Shown here piece after piece: positions 1-8,832 of a stretch of DNA of 46,810 bases. Source of the stretch: an uncultured Clostridium sp. (GTDB lineage: Bacteria; Bacillota; Clostridia; TANB77; CAG-508); the NCBI GenBank assembly GCA_900556135.1, contig USNR01000011.1, forward strand, positions 1-46,810, read 5' to 3'. The notes beneath the pieces are model-generated. The model saw nothing but the letters and a program-made list of their open reading frames with translations. It searched no databases and was not told the DNA's origin. Positions within the stretch are counted from its first letter, which is position 1, and every line of letters begins with the position of its first letter. A program made the translations under genes and the position numbers.

Positions 1-733
1 CACCAATTATAGGGTAGCCAATATGTGCTAGATGTGCTCTTATTTGATGAGTTTTGCCTGTGTGAAGAATTACTTCTAAAATACTAGTGTTTTCTTTCGA
101 ATTGAACGATTTTACAAAGTATTCTGTATTAATTTCAACATAGCCTTTCTTTGGTAAATCACTAATATAAACCATGGACTTTTTATTATCTTTAAACAGA
201 TAGCTTTTTAAAATTCTGTGTTTTTCACGTGGAACACCATAAACTCTACACAAATAATGTTTTTCTGTTTCATGATTTTTGAACTTATCAAATAGAATAT
301 CAAGTGAGGCTTGATTCTTAGCAAATAACATCAAGCCAGAAGTGTTTCTGTCTAATCTATGACATGGACTGATGAATGTACCATACTCTTTTTCTAGCAG
401 TTCTGTTACAGAGTTTTCTCCGCAGGCTTCAATTCCAGAAGGTTTATCTATTACAAGAATATTTTCATCTTCAAATACTTTTTCAATATTTTTTTGTGTA
501 TCTAAAATACCAGCATTAGAAGAACCTAATAAAATGTCATCAGCAATGAAAATCTTAACATTATCTCCAGAATGTACTAAAACATTTTCATTAACTCTTG
601 CACCATTAATTCTAATATCTTTTTTACGCAATGCTTTATAAAGGGCATTTACATTCAGGTTTGGAAATGCCTTTAAAATAACAGTATTTAATTTTTTATT
701 ATCATCTTTATTTTCAATAATTAACTCTTTCAT
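1..733 (-). CDS. RluA-family RNA pseudouridine synthase (3' end beyond window)
   Basis: Converts specific uridines of rRNA (or tRNA) to pseudouridine. The ATG is at 733 and the frame stays open to the window edge, giving 244 residues without a stop. An S4-like RNA-binding segment lies near residues 12-60 (ALRKKDIRINGARVNE). The catalytic motif HRLDRNTSG carries the family's essential Asp, and the later GKTHQIRAHLAHIGYP block is typical of RluA/RluC/RluD. Which uridine is modified cannot be told from sequence. A TTGATT-17-TATAAT promoter ends 7 nt before the ATG and no Shine-Dalgarno is visible, so the message may be leaderless. The C-terminal end is cut off by the window, not by mutation. Confidence 0.92.
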   Translation of the reverse strand, partial: MKELIIENKDDNKKLNTVILKAFPNLNVNALYKALRKKDIRINGARVNENVLVHSGDNVKIFIADDILLGSSNAGILDTQKNIEKVFEDENILVIDKPSGIEACGENSVTELLEKEYGTFISPCHRLDRNTSGLMLFAKNQASLDILFDKFKNHETEKHYLCRVYGVPREKHRILKSYLFKDNKKSMVYISDLPKKGYVEINTEYFVKSFNSKENTSILEVILHTGKTHQIRAHLAHIGYPIIG

Positions 734-740
734 AAGCAAA

Positions 741-769
741 ATTATACAGTACAAACTTTGAAAAATCAA
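741..769 (-). promoter_or_regulatory. Promoter of the RluA-family gene
   Basis: On the minus strand, -35 TTGATT (769-764), a 17-nt spacer and -10 TATAAT (746-741). The expected start of transcription, 6-7 nt further on, falls almost on the ATG at 733. Confidence 0.6.
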
Positions 770-770
770 T

Positions 771-812
771 ATATCTTAATCAATCTGCATCATATCTTAA
801 TCAATCTGCATC
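771..812. repeat. 21-bp perfect tandem duplication over the M23 stop codon
   Basis: Two identical head-to-tail 21-nt units at 771-791 and 792-812, followed by a few more matching bases. The unit contains the last codons of the M23 gene (DMMQID) and its TAA, so the same C-terminal codons and stop occur a second time downstream. The unit is a multiple of three and ends next to the -35 box of the RluA gene. Confidence 0.9.
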
Positions 813-1931
813 ATATCGACTTTTCGCTCATAATCTTTTGAATCGGGATAAGCCATGTAAACACTAGAGCTATTCTTCCTTAAAAATTCTATTATTTCAT
901 AAACATCTATCCAAATTTGATTATAACCGTCTTTTTGAACTTCATTAAAAATTAACTGCATTCCAAAGTGAAGATGAGGAATGTTGATATTATTAACATT
1001 TTCGTGACTGCTATAACCGGTCATTCCAAGATAGCCAATAACATCGCCAGCATTTACTATTTGACCTTCAGATAAATCTTTTGAATAGGGGTGATCTTTT
1101 CTAAGATGGGCGTAGTAATAATATCTTTTGCCGTCGAAACTTCTAATTCCAACACGCCAGCCACCATATTGGTTCCAGCCAAGAGCCTCAACATAACCAG
1201 ATTCTACGGCAATAATAGGAGTTCCAATGCTTCCGCAATAAGTCATTTCCAAGATGAACTCTTTTGTAGCCATAAGAACGAGAAGAACCAAAATCTTTGT
1301 AGTGACTGAAACTGTAGTTCTTTGCTATTGGAAGGCAAGCTTTTAAACCATATTTTGTGGTGTAAGAAACATTTCCATTTTCATCTTTAGAAGCAACTTC
1401 GAAGGTGCCGATGAATTCATGAAAAATTGCATCATAGCTTTCATAAAAATAATTATATAATTTCATATTAGAAGCAAGTTCGGAAACGGATTTACCAGCT
1501 TGAACCTCTTTTGTTAATTTGTCTAAATCAGTTTGATTGAACTTGTTCAAATCTCCACCATACTTTGTTCCTAAAAAAGCCATGAGTTCAATCCAATTAT
1601 ACTTTACATTAGAATTAGGGTCGTTGTGTGAAGAAATGTCTAAATTAGCAAGCTTTGTTAGTACTGATGCCGACGCCTTGAAGTCCACCCATTTGATATA
1701 AGATTTTGAATCCTTTTTGGCGTCATCTGCAATTTCTTCGACAGATATATTTGAAATTTGATTTAAAAAATTTTCGCTATTTACATCTGAATTAAAAATA
1801 TTTTCCAAAGAAGAAGCTTTCTTATTACTAATAAAAAAGCTAAAACATAAGATTAATCCAGCTAGAATAATTACAAGAGAAAAAAACAGTAACTTTTTTA
1901 TGAAATTCAGCTTTAAAGATTTTACTAACAA
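797..1931 (-). pseudogene. M23 family cell-wall endopeptidase, frameshifted at about 1235
   Basis: Membrane-anchored LytM/M23-type zinc peptidase that would cut peptidoglycan cross-bridges. A TTG start at 1931 is chosen because AGGGGTG (1944-1938) sits 6 nt upstream. A transmembrane helix follows at about residues 10-32, then a helical region of about 170 residues, then the M23 domain. The first zinc motif HLGND is in one frame and the rest (the HL of YYYYAHL, then HLHFG) in another. One extra C on the coding strand at 1235, between TTG and GGAAGC, explains the break; removing it reads HLGNDLLGSIGTPIIAVESG. Either a real recent loss of function or an assembly error. The C-terminal codons are tandemly duplicated. 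Confidence 0.85.
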
Positions 1932-2065
1932 GAAAATCACCCCTAAGATGTGTATAGTAGATATAGAAATTATATTAAAGTGGGAGAAAAATATTACTTG
2001 AAAAGAAGAAATTGCCAATTTGAAAATAAACATAAAATAGTCAAATATAGAAAGAAGAAATATTA

Positions 2066-2093
2066 CTTGATTTTGGGAACTTTTTGTTATAGA
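2066..2093 (+). promoter_or_regulatory. Likely promoter of the NrdD-like gene
   Basis: Extended -10 TGT-TATAGA (2085-2093) preceded by a weak -35 (CTTGAT, 2066-2071) with a 16-nt spacer, in the gap between two divergent genes. Confidence 0.4.
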
Positions 2094-2115
2094 ATATGCC
2101 TAAATAAAGAGGTAG

Positions 2116-4257
2116 ATGAAGAATATGTTTGAAAATATTAAAGTAATAAAAAGAGATGGAAAAAAAGTAGACTTTGATGGAAGCAAAATTGCTCTTGCAA
2201 TAAAAAAAGGTTTTGATAGTGTTAATCAAGAAGAAGAAATTCCAAAATATTCAGAACAAGACATAAACAAAGTGTATAATTTGGTAATTGAAGAAATTCA
2301 AAAAATGGATTCGCAGAAAATAAAAATCGAAGATATTCAAGACTTAATTGAAAAACATCTAAAACAGGAAGGATATATAGATGTATTTTATTCTTTTGCA
2401 GAATACAGAGAAAGAAGGGCTCAATCTAGAAAATTGTTCTGGGATGAAAAGAAACAGCACAAATTCTTGAAAGCATTAGAGAGTCTTAGTCTAAAGAAAG
2501 AAAAACAAGATGGAAGTGTTATAAGTCCGATGGAAATGATGGTTGACTATGGTAGCACTATATCGAAGGAATTTGCAAAATCTTATATGATGAAAAAGAA
2601 AGTTGCAAATGCACAAGAAACAGGAGAAATACACATACACGACCTAAACTACATGCCACTTGGAACTACTACATCATCACAAATAAATCTACCTAAAATT
2701 TATGATGAGGGATTTAACTCTAGAAATCTACACATAAGAGAGCCCAAAGACATAATGTCGTACACGGCTCTTGCAGTATTGGTAATAAATCTAAATCAAA
2801 AAGAACAACATGGTTGTCAAGCAATTCCTGTTTTTGATTACTATATGAGCCGCGGTGTACTGTATACATTTAAAAAGAAATTTAAGCAGACAATTGATGA
2901 CATTTTAGCATATACTGATTTGGACAAGTTTGCGGCTACAAATGGAATTGAAAGAGAAATAGAAAGGTTAGAGTCAATTGAATTTGATATAAATATTTTT
3001 AATAAATATTCTAGAGAGTCGACTCAACTTCAAAGAGTATTCAAAATAGCATATGATTCTGCAATAAAAAAGACGGAAAAAGAGACTATGCAAGCAATGG
3101 AAGCATTTATGCATAATATAAATGTTATAGATACAAACAGTGGCAAAGAAAAACTTTATCCAACAATAAACATAGGAACAGATACATCTCCAGAAGGAAG
3201 AATGATTACAGATAAAATACTTGACACAATAGATTTTGGAATAGGAGATAAAGAGAATCCTGTTTCCCCAGTTGTTATATTTAAAGTAAAAGAAGGAATA
3301 AATTATAACAAAGAAGATGTAAATTATGATTTATACAAGAAGGCGTTGGAAGTTGCAAGTAGAAAAATGTATCCTAATTTTAGCTTTTTAGATTCGAAAT
3401 ATAACAAAAAATATTATAAAAAGCAAAATCCAGATACAGAAGTTGCATATAATGCTTCGAATATGAGGGTGATAGATAATGTGATTGATGACGATAAAGC
3501 AATGAGTGCACGTAGAGGAGTGCTTTCATATACAACAATAAATCTACCAAGAATTGCAATAAAAAATAGTGAGATGTTAAATAAGGAAAAAGGTGAGAAT
3601 CAGGAAAAAAATTATGAACCATTCTTTAATGAATTAGAAGAAAAACTAGATTTAGTAAAAGATCAGCTTTTAGATAGATTCGAGAAACAAGGAAATAAAA
3701 AAGCAGCAGACTTTCCATTTTTTATTGGGCAGGGAATATGGTTAGACGGTGAAAAAGCAAAAGAGGAAGATAGAATACGTAAAGTAATAAAGCAAGGTAC
3801 TATGATTATTGGATTTTTAGGGTTGGAGGAATGTTTGATTGCACTCACAGGGAAAAGTCATTCAAGTAGCAAAGAAACCCAAAAATTAGGATTACAGATA
3901 ATAGGATTTATGAAAAATAAAGTAGATGAATATAGTAATAAATATAGTTTGAACTTCAATTTGATGGGAGTGGAAGATACAAAACTTGCAGAAGAATTTA
4001 TGACATTAGATAAATCTATTTATGGAGAACTAAAAGGAATAACAGATAAAAAAGCATACACAAATTCGTTTTATATATCAGAAAATGATGACATACAAAA
4101 TGAAAACAAAATAAAGGTAGAGGCACCATATCATGAACTTACAAATGGAGGACATAAAATAAATATAAAATTAAAGGAAAAAACTCCAGAAAATATAGAA
4201 CAAATAATAAAATTGTTAAAAGAAAATGATGTTGGTTATGCTAGCTTTGCGGGATGA
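2116..4257 (+). CDS. nrdD: NrdD-like protein (anaerobic ribonucleotide reductase family) lacking catalytic residues
   Basis: Family: class III ribonucleoside-triphosphate reductase, which makes dNTPs with a glycyl radical. An ATP-cone fills about residues 4-98 (IKVIKRDGKKVDF to SFAEYRERR). The reductase fold follows, with family blocks TGEIHIHDLNY, GTDTSPEGRM, TTINLPRIAI and KKAYTNSF. The chemistry looks gone. The usual TTTCCQI is TTTSSQI (S187/S188), the usual YMGCRTRV is YNASNMRV (S448 where Cys is expected), the SRAGAQVPFSS-like segment is replaced, and the protein ends at VGYASFAG before the four-Cys zinc site and glycyl-radical loop. The whole 713-aa protein has only two Cys (one is C234). 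Start 2116 or 2125 is possible, with GAGG 3 or 12 nt upstream. No NrdG activase is nearby. Probably a regulatory or otherwise repurposed paralogue. Confidence 0.85.
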   Translation: MKNMFENIKVIKRDGKKVDFDGSKIALAIKKGFDSVNQEEEIPKYSEQDINKVYNLVIEEIQKMDSQKIKIEDIQDLIEKHLKQEGYIDVFYSFAEYRERRAQSRKLFWDEKKQHKFLKALESLSLKKEKQDGSVISPMEMMVDYGSTISKEFAKSYMMKKKVANAQETGEIHIHDLNYMPLGTTTSSQINLPKIYDEGFNSRNLHIREPKDIMSYTALAVLVINLNQKEQHGCQAIPVFDYYMSRGVLYTFKKKFKQTIDDILAYTDLDKFAATNGIEREIERLESIEFDINIFNKYSRESTQLQRVFKIAYDSAIKKTEKETMQAMEAFMHNINVIDTNSGKEKLYPTINIGTDTSPEGRMITDKILDTIDFGIGDKENPVSPVVIFKVKEGINYNKEDVNYDLYKKALEVASRKMYPNFSFLDSKYNKKYYKKQNPDTEVAYNASNMRVIDNVIDDDKAMSARRGVLSYTTINLPRIAIKNSEMLNKEKGENQEKNYEPFFNELEEKLDLVKDQLLDRFEKQGNKKAADFPFFIGQGIWLDGEKAKEEDRIRKVIKQGTMIIGFLGLEECLIALTGKSHSSSKETQKLGLQIIGFMKNKVDEYSNKYSLNFNLMGVEDTKLAEEFMTLDKSIYGELKGITDKKAYTNSFYISENDDIQNENKIKVEAPYHELTNGGHKINIKLKEKTPENIEQIIKLLKENDVGYASFAG

Positions 4258-4285
4258 TTCAATATTGAACGAATGGTCAAGTAAA

Positions 4286-4314
4286 TTGATTAAAGTTAAG
4301 ATATATGTTATTCT
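4286..4314 (+). promoter_or_regulatory. Promoter of the acyl-CoA synthetase gene
   Basis: TTGATT (4286-4291), 17-nt spacer, TATTCT (4309-4314) with an extended TGT in front. A perfect 12-nt palindrome TTCAATATTGAA (4258-4269) lies upstream, directly after the NrdD-like stop codon. Confidence 0.5.
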
Positions 4315-4340
4315 AAGCTCATTAAATTCGAAAGGAAATA

Positions 4341-6089
4341 ATGAGAATGAACAAATATAAAAAAAATGAGATATATTCTACAAAAGAATATGAAAATATT
4401 AGAGAAGTTGTAGATGAGGCAATTAACAAATATCCAGAAAATATTGCTTTTAAGATTAAAAGAGTAATAGATGGAAAAAATAATTACATAGATATTACCT
4501 ATAAGAAATTTGGAGAAGATATCAAATCACTAGGGACAGGTTTGATAGCAAGACAATTAAAAGGAAAAAGAATTGCAATAATTGGTAAAAATAGATATGA
4601 ATGGATATTATCATATTTAGCAGTTGTAAATGGAGTTGGAGTAGTTATCCCGCTAGATAAAGGTTTACCGGAACAAGAAATTGAATCACTATTACAAAGA
4701 AGTTACGCTGATGCTATTATATTTGCAGGCGAGTATTTAGATGTTATAAAATCTATTAAAGATAGAGGAATATGCAAGCTTTCAACTTTTATTTGCATGG
4801 ATAATATTGAATTACCAGAAGATTTTGAAAGCTTACAAAATATAATTATAGAAGGAGAGCAGGCATTAACAAAAGGGGATGAAAGGTATCTAAAAAGCAA
4901 AATTAATAATGAAGAAATGAGTATTTTAATATTTACATCAGGAACTACATCTGCATCCAAAGCAGTCATGCTTTCTCACAAAAATATTGCATCAAATATA
5001 ACAGCACTAAATAAGGCGGAAAAAATATATGATACAGATATAAATATGGCATTCTTACCTTTTCATCACACATTTGGTTCAACAGGAATATTATTATTTT
5101 TAAATAACGGTGCTACAAACGTATTTTGTGATGGAATAAGATATATTGCTCAGAATTTGAAAGAATATAAAGTTTCAGTTTTTGTTTGTGTTCCACTATT
5201 ATTAGAGGCCATGTATAAAAAAATAACAAAGGAAATAGAAAAACAAGGCAAAACAAAAACGATAAAAATTGCAACAGCCATAAGTAACTTTTTATTAAAA
5301 TTTGGAATAGATATAAGAAGAAAGCTTTTTAAGAGTATAATAGATAATCTTGGCGGAAATTTAAGATTTATAGTAAGTGGAGCTTCTGCCATAGAAAAAA
5401 ATGTTGCCAAAGGATTTAATGATTTTGGAATTCTTACAATTCAAGGGTATGGATTAACAGAAACATCGCCAGTACTAACTGCTGAAAACGAGAAATGTAT
5501 AAGATATGGCTCAATAGGATATCCAATGTCTGGAGTAGAAATTAAGATAGATAATCCAGATGAAAAAGGAATAGGAGAAATAATAGCTAAAGGTCCAAAT
5601 ATAATGCTTGGATATTACGAAAATGAAGAGGCAACAAATGAAGTTTTGAGAGACGGATGGTTTTATACAGGAGATTTAGGCTATAAGGATAAAGATGGAT
5701 ATATTTTTATAACAGGCAGAAAGAAAAATGTTATTGTATTAAAAAATGGAAAAAATGTATTTCCAGAGGAACTAGAAGCACTTGTAAATAAGTTGCCATA
5801 TGTTGAAGAGAGCATGGTGTTTGGATTACCAAAGGATAATGATTTAGTGGTTTCTGTTAAGATTGTATATAATAAAGATTATGTTAAAGATATGTTTAGT
5901 GGAATTTCTGAGGAAGAATTAAAAAATAAGATATGGCAAGATGTTAAGAAAATTAATTCTGGACTAACTACATATAAACATATAAAAAAGCTTATAATAA
6001 CGGATGAACCTATGATAAAAACGTCAACAGCTAAAATAAAGAGATTTAAGGAAATTGAAAAGATTATAAAAACAAAAGAATGTGTATAA
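4341..6089 (+). CDS. AMP-forming acyl-CoA synthetase (long-chain fatty acid-CoA ligase type)
   Basis: Adenylate-forming enzyme (ANL superfamily) that would activate a carboxylic acid, probably a fatty acid, with ATP and then load CoA or a carrier. The P-loop TSGTTSASKAVMLSHKN begins at residue 199. The aromatic/GYGLTETSP motif, GWFYTGDLGYKDKDGY and GRKKNVIVLKNGKNVFPEE are all present, as is the C-terminal catalytic Lys region (TSTAKIKRFKE). Length (582 aa) fits the family. The ATG at 4341 follows AAAGGA. The substrate cannot be named. The next gene, 42 nt downstream, is a membrane protein of the PAQR/TrhA type, so a link to membrane lipid handling is possible. Confidence 0.9.
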   Translation: MRMNKYKKNEIYSTKEYENIREVVDEAINKYPENIAFKIKRVIDGKNNYIDITYKKFGEDIKSLGTGLIARQLKGKRIAIIGKNRYEWILSYLAVVNGVGVVIPLDKGLPEQEIESLLQRSYADAIIFAGEYLDVIKSIKDRGICKLSTFICMDNIELPEDFESLQNIIIEGEQALTKGDERYLKSKINNEEMSILIFTSGTTSASKAVMLSHKNIASNITALNKAEKIYDTDINMAFLPFHHTFGSTGILLFLNNGATNVFCDGIRYIAQNLKEYKVSVFVCVPLLLEAMYKKITKEIEKQGKTKTIKIATAISNFLLKFGIDIRRKLFKSIIDNLGGNLRFIVSGASAIEKNVAKGFNDFGILTIQGYGLTETSPVLTAENEKCIRYGSIGYPMSGVEIKIDNPDEKGIGEIIAKGPNIMLGYYENEEATNEVLRDGWFYTGDLGYKDKDGYIFITGRKKNVIVLKNGKNVFPEELEALVNKLPYVEESMVFGLPKDNDLVVSVKIVYNKDYVKDMFSGISEEELKNKIWQDVKKINSGLTTYKHIKKLIITDEPMIKTSTAKIKRFKEIEKIIKTKECV

Positions 6090-6131
6090 GAAAAATATCA
6101 AAATAATAAATAGTGTAAGGAGGCTAATATT

Positions 6132-6806
6132 ATGAATAGAATAAAATTAGATGATAGAATATTGCCAACATATACAAAAGGCGAAGAGATATTTAATATG
6201 GTTTCTCATATAGTTGGAGGAAGCTTTGGAATTGCAGCAACTGTTTTATGTGTGATATTTGCAGCAATACACAACAATGTTTATGGTGTGGTTTCAGGAG
6301 CAATATATGGAGCAACAATGATTTTGTTGTACACAATGTCTAGTATATATCATGGATTGAGTCCAAAGTTAAAAGCAAAAAAAGTGTTTCAAGTAATTGA
6401 TCATTGTACGATTTATTTGTTAATTGCAGGTTCATATACTCCATTTGCATTATGCACTTTTAGAAAATATAATACTGCTTTGGGATGGACAATGTTTGGA
6501 GTTATTTGGGCTGCCGCAATTTTAGGAATGGTATTAAATGCAATCGACTTAAAAAGATATAAAGTATTTTCTATGATATGTTATTTAGCAATGGGTTGGT
6601 GCATAATAATAAAGGCACCGCTTTTACCTAAATTACTGGGAGTTACTGGAACTATATTTTTAGTCGCAGGAGGAATTGCTTACACAATAGGGGCAATATT
6701 TTATGGATTAGGCAGAACTAAGAAGTATAGACATTCTATATTTCATTTGTTAATTTTGTTAGGCAGTATTTTACAGTTCTTCTGCATATTATTCTATGTA
6801 ATGTAG
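6132..6806 (+). CDS. trhA: Hemolysin III / TrhA (PAQR) family membrane protein
   Basis: Seven-helix integral membrane protein of the PAQR superfamily, linked in other bacteria to membrane lipid homeostasis; the hemolysin name is historical. Family blocks are visible: EEIFNMVSHIVGG at the N-terminus, SSIYHGLSP, DHCTIYLLIAGSYTPF and the closing HSIFHLLILLGSILQFF. The conserved His residues (in YHGL, DHC and HSIFH) are the likely metal ligands of the family. Length (224 aa) is normal. AGGAGG stands close upstream of the ATG. It is probably co-transcribed with the acyl-CoA synthetase before it. Confidence 0.92.
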   Translation: MNRIKLDDRILPTYTKGEEIFNMVSHIVGGSFGIAATVLCVIFAAIHNNVYGVVSGAIYGATMILLYTMSSIYHGLSPKLKAKKVFQVIDHCTIYLLIAGSYTPFALCTFRKYNTALGWTMFGVIWAAAILGMVLNAIDLKRYKVFSMICYLAMGWCIIIKAPLLPKLLGVTGTIFLVAGGIAYTIGAIFYGLGRTKKYRHSIFHLLILLGSILQFFCILFYVM

Positions 6807-6815
6807 ATTTTAAAC

Positions 6816-6871
6816 AATAGGGACGTTCTTACACATAGCTGAGGTTTTAAAGCTAAGCAAGACGTCCTATT
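6816..6871 (+). terminator. Imperfect two-part stem-loop after trhA
   Basis: Outer stem AATAGG-ACGT (6816-6826, one bulged G) pairs with GACGTCCTATT (6861-6871). An inner stem TAGCT/AGCTA (6836-6840 with 6851-6855) sits inside. There is no clean T-run, so termination is only probable. Confidence 0.4.
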
Positions 6872-6906
6872 AAAATTTTCAAAATAATTAAAAAATTTAT
6901 CAAAAA

Positions 6907-6938
6907 TTGTTTACATTTGTATTTTTTTTGTATAAAAT
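6907..6938 (+). promoter_or_regulatory. Promoter of the GT4 glycosyltransferase
   Basis: TTTACA (6910-6915), 17-nt spacer, TAAAAT (6933-6938); alternatively TTGTTT (6907) and TATAAA (6931) with 18 nt. This leaves a leader of about 125 nt before the gene, in which I see no recognisable riboswitch. Confidence 0.5.
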
Positions 6939-7071
6939 ATACGAAGTAAGTTTATGCGTTTATAACAATTAATAAATTCTAATTCTGCTAGTTAAACATT
7001 TTATGCAAAACAAAGCTATTTAAGCATATAATTTATACGAAAGAAAATTATTTTGAAGGGAGAAATATCAA

Positions 7072-8367
7072 ATGAAGATATTGATGTTAACATGGGAGTA
7101 TCCACCTAGAATAGTAGGAGGAATTGCAAGAGTTGTTCATGATTTATCTAAAAGATTAATTAAAGATGGACATGAAGTTACTGTTATCACATATAGGGAC
7201 GGAACGAATATTCCAGAATATGAAAACGACAAGGGAGTAAATGTTTATAGAGTTGATAATTATATGATTCGTCCAAACAATTTTATAGACTGGATTATGC
7301 AATTAAACTTTAACCTTATTTCAAAGGCTACTGAAATTATAAACAAAGAAGGTGGATTTGACGTAATACATGCCCATGATTGGTTAGTTGCATATGCAGC
7401 TAAAACATTAAAAAATTCATTTGGCATACCTGTTGTAGCAACCATTCATGCTACAGAAGCTGGCAGAAATAGTGGAATTCATGATGACACACAAAGATAT
7501 ATTAATGATACAGAATGGCTATTAACATATGAAGCAACAGAAGTTATTGTTAATAGCAATTTTATGAAAAACGATATTCAGAGATCTTTTGGATTGCCAT
7601 TTGATAAAATCAATGTTATTCCAAATGGAGTTAATTTGAACAATTTTGTGGGAATAGATAGAGATTATGATTTTAGAAGACAATACGCAATGGATAATGA
7701 AAAGATTATTCTTTACGTTGGAAGATTAGTATATGAAAAAGGTGTTCAACATTTGATATCTGCAATGCCTAAAATATTAGAGAATTATCATGATTCTAAA
7801 TTGGTTATTGCAGGAAAAGGCGGAATGATAGATGAACTTAGGGCACAAGCTAATAGCATGGGATTAAATGATAAAGTTTATTTTACAGGCTATTTAGATT
7901 CTAAAAAAGTCCAAAAAATGTATAAATGTGCTGATGTATCTGTATTTCCAAGTACATATGAACCATTTGGAATAGTTGCATTAGAGTCTATGCTTGCGGG
8001 TGTTCCTACTGTTGTTTCTGATACTGGCGGATTGGGTGAGATAATAGAACATGGAGTAGATGGAATGAAGAGTTACGCAGGAAATCCTAACTCAATTGCA
8101 GATTCTGTGCTAGCACTATTATATGATCACCAATTAGCAGATAATGTGTCTAAGAAAGCAAGACAGAAGGTAAAAGAGAACTTCAACTGGGAAAAAATTG
8201 CACAAGATACACATTTTACATATGAAAAGGCAATATGTCAAACGGTAGCAGAAAGACAAGCAGAACAGATGCTACAAGAAAAAGCAAAGAAAGCTCAAAA
8301 AGCAGAAAATACTCAAAAAGAAATTACAAATTTATTAAGTTTCAAAAAGAAACATGCATATGCATAG
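7072..8367 (+). CDS. GT4-family glycosyltransferase, glycogen-synthase-like
   Basis: Retaining GT-B glycosyltransferase using a nucleotide sugar. The N-terminal glycine loop reads WEYPPRIVGGIARVVHDLS, followed by HAHDWL and EWLLTYEA, which recall bacterial glycogen/starch synthases. The C-terminal domain has LYVGRLVYEKGVQHLI and the EX7E signature in YEPFGIVALESMLAG, then VVSDTGGLGEII. The last 35 residues are a Lys/Ala/Gln-rich tail. GGGAG lies upstream of the ATG. It is followed after 15 nt by the YlbF gene, so the two form an operon. The true acceptor (glycogen-type glucan or a cell-envelope glycan) cannot be told. Confidence 0.88.
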   Translation: MKILMLTWEYPPRIVGGIARVVHDLSKRLIKDGHEVTVITYRDGTNIPEYENDKGVNVYRVDNYMIRPNNFIDWIMQLNFNLISKATEIINKEGGFDVIHAHDWLVAYAAKTLKNSFGIPVVATIHATEAGRNSGIHDDTQRYINDTEWLLTYEATEVIVNSNFMKNDIQRSFGLPFDKINVIPNGVNLNNFVGIDRDYDFRRQYAMDNEKIILYVGRLVYEKGVQHLISAMPKILENYHDSKLVIAGKGGMIDELRAQANSMGLNDKVYFTGYLDSKKVQKMYKCADVSVFPSTYEPFGIVALESMLAGVPTVVSDTGGLGEIIEHGVDGMKSYAGNPNSIADSVLALLYDHQLADNVSKKARQKVKENFNWEKIAQDTHFTYEKAICQTVAERQAEQMLQEKAKKAQKAENTQKEITNLLSFKKKHAYA

Positions 8368-8382
8368 AAAGAGGGATTTATT

Positions 8383-8715
8383 TTGAATATATATGATACA
8401 GCAAATAATTTAGCAAGAGAAATAAAAGAGTCTAATGAATATGTTGAATTTGCAAAAATAAAGAAAGAAATTGCATCAAATGAAGAAAAAAAGCAAGCTT
8501 TAGCTGATTTCGAAAAGTTAAGATATGAAACTCAATTACAAGCAATGCAGGGAAAGAAAGAAGATTCTGCCCAAATTGATGAATTACAAGAAAAATATAT
8601 GAAGTTGATAGAAGACGAAAAAATAAAAAAATATTTTGACGCAGAAATGAGATTCAATGTTTTAATTGCGGATGTAAATAAAATAATAGCAGAAGCTGTA
8701 AAAGATATTTTGTAA
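8383..8715 (+). CDS. YlbF/YmcA family protein
   Basis: Small, mainly helical protein (110 aa) of the YlbF/YmcA family. In Bacillus the relatives form a complex that acts on RNase Y and affects competence, biofilm and sporulation. Typical features are the N-terminal IYDTANNLAREIKESNEY, a charged coiled-coil middle and the ending ADVNKIIAEAVKD. The start is TTG, supported by GAGGG (8371-8375) 7 nt upstream. It is co-transcribed with the preceding glycosyltransferase and ends at a strong terminator. Its role in this organism is inferred only from the family. Confidence 0.88.
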   Translation: MNIYDTANNLAREIKESNEYVEFAKIKKEIASNEEKKQALADFEKLRYETQLQAMQGKKEDSAQIDELQEKYMKLIEDEKIKKYFDAEMRFNVLIADVNKIIAEAVKDIL

Positions 8716-8718
8716 GCT

Positions 8719-8751
8719 AAAAAGAGCACATGTTTTGTTGTGCTCTTTTTT
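8719..8751 (+). terminator. Rho-independent terminator after the YlbF gene
   Basis: Stem AAAAAGAGCACA / TGTGCTCTTTTT with an 8-nt loop and a T-run. The A-rich left arm makes it likely to work in both directions. Confidence 0.9.
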
Positions 8752-8780
8752 ATATAATAGAAAAATTTCAAACTAAAACA

Positions 8781-8808
8781 TTGCACAGAAAATTTATTGG
8801 TATATTAA
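8781..8808 (+). promoter_or_regulatory. Possible promoter of the metallopeptidase gene
   Basis: TTGCAC (8781-8786), 16-nt spacer, TATTAA (8803-8808). A weak match, but it sits in the right place behind a terminator. Confidence 0.35.
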
Positions 8809-8832
8809 TTAAATAATAAAATGGAGGAAAAT

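Noticed and set aside
1987..2070. 13-bp direct repeat (AAATATTACTTGA) in the divergent M23/NrdD-like intergenic region
   Set aside because: Two copies only, AT-rich, differing surroundings; probably chance, though an operator cannot be excluded.
6940..7060. Long leader before the GT4 gene as a possible riboswitch
   Set aside because: No terminator-like or known aptamer pattern could be recognised.
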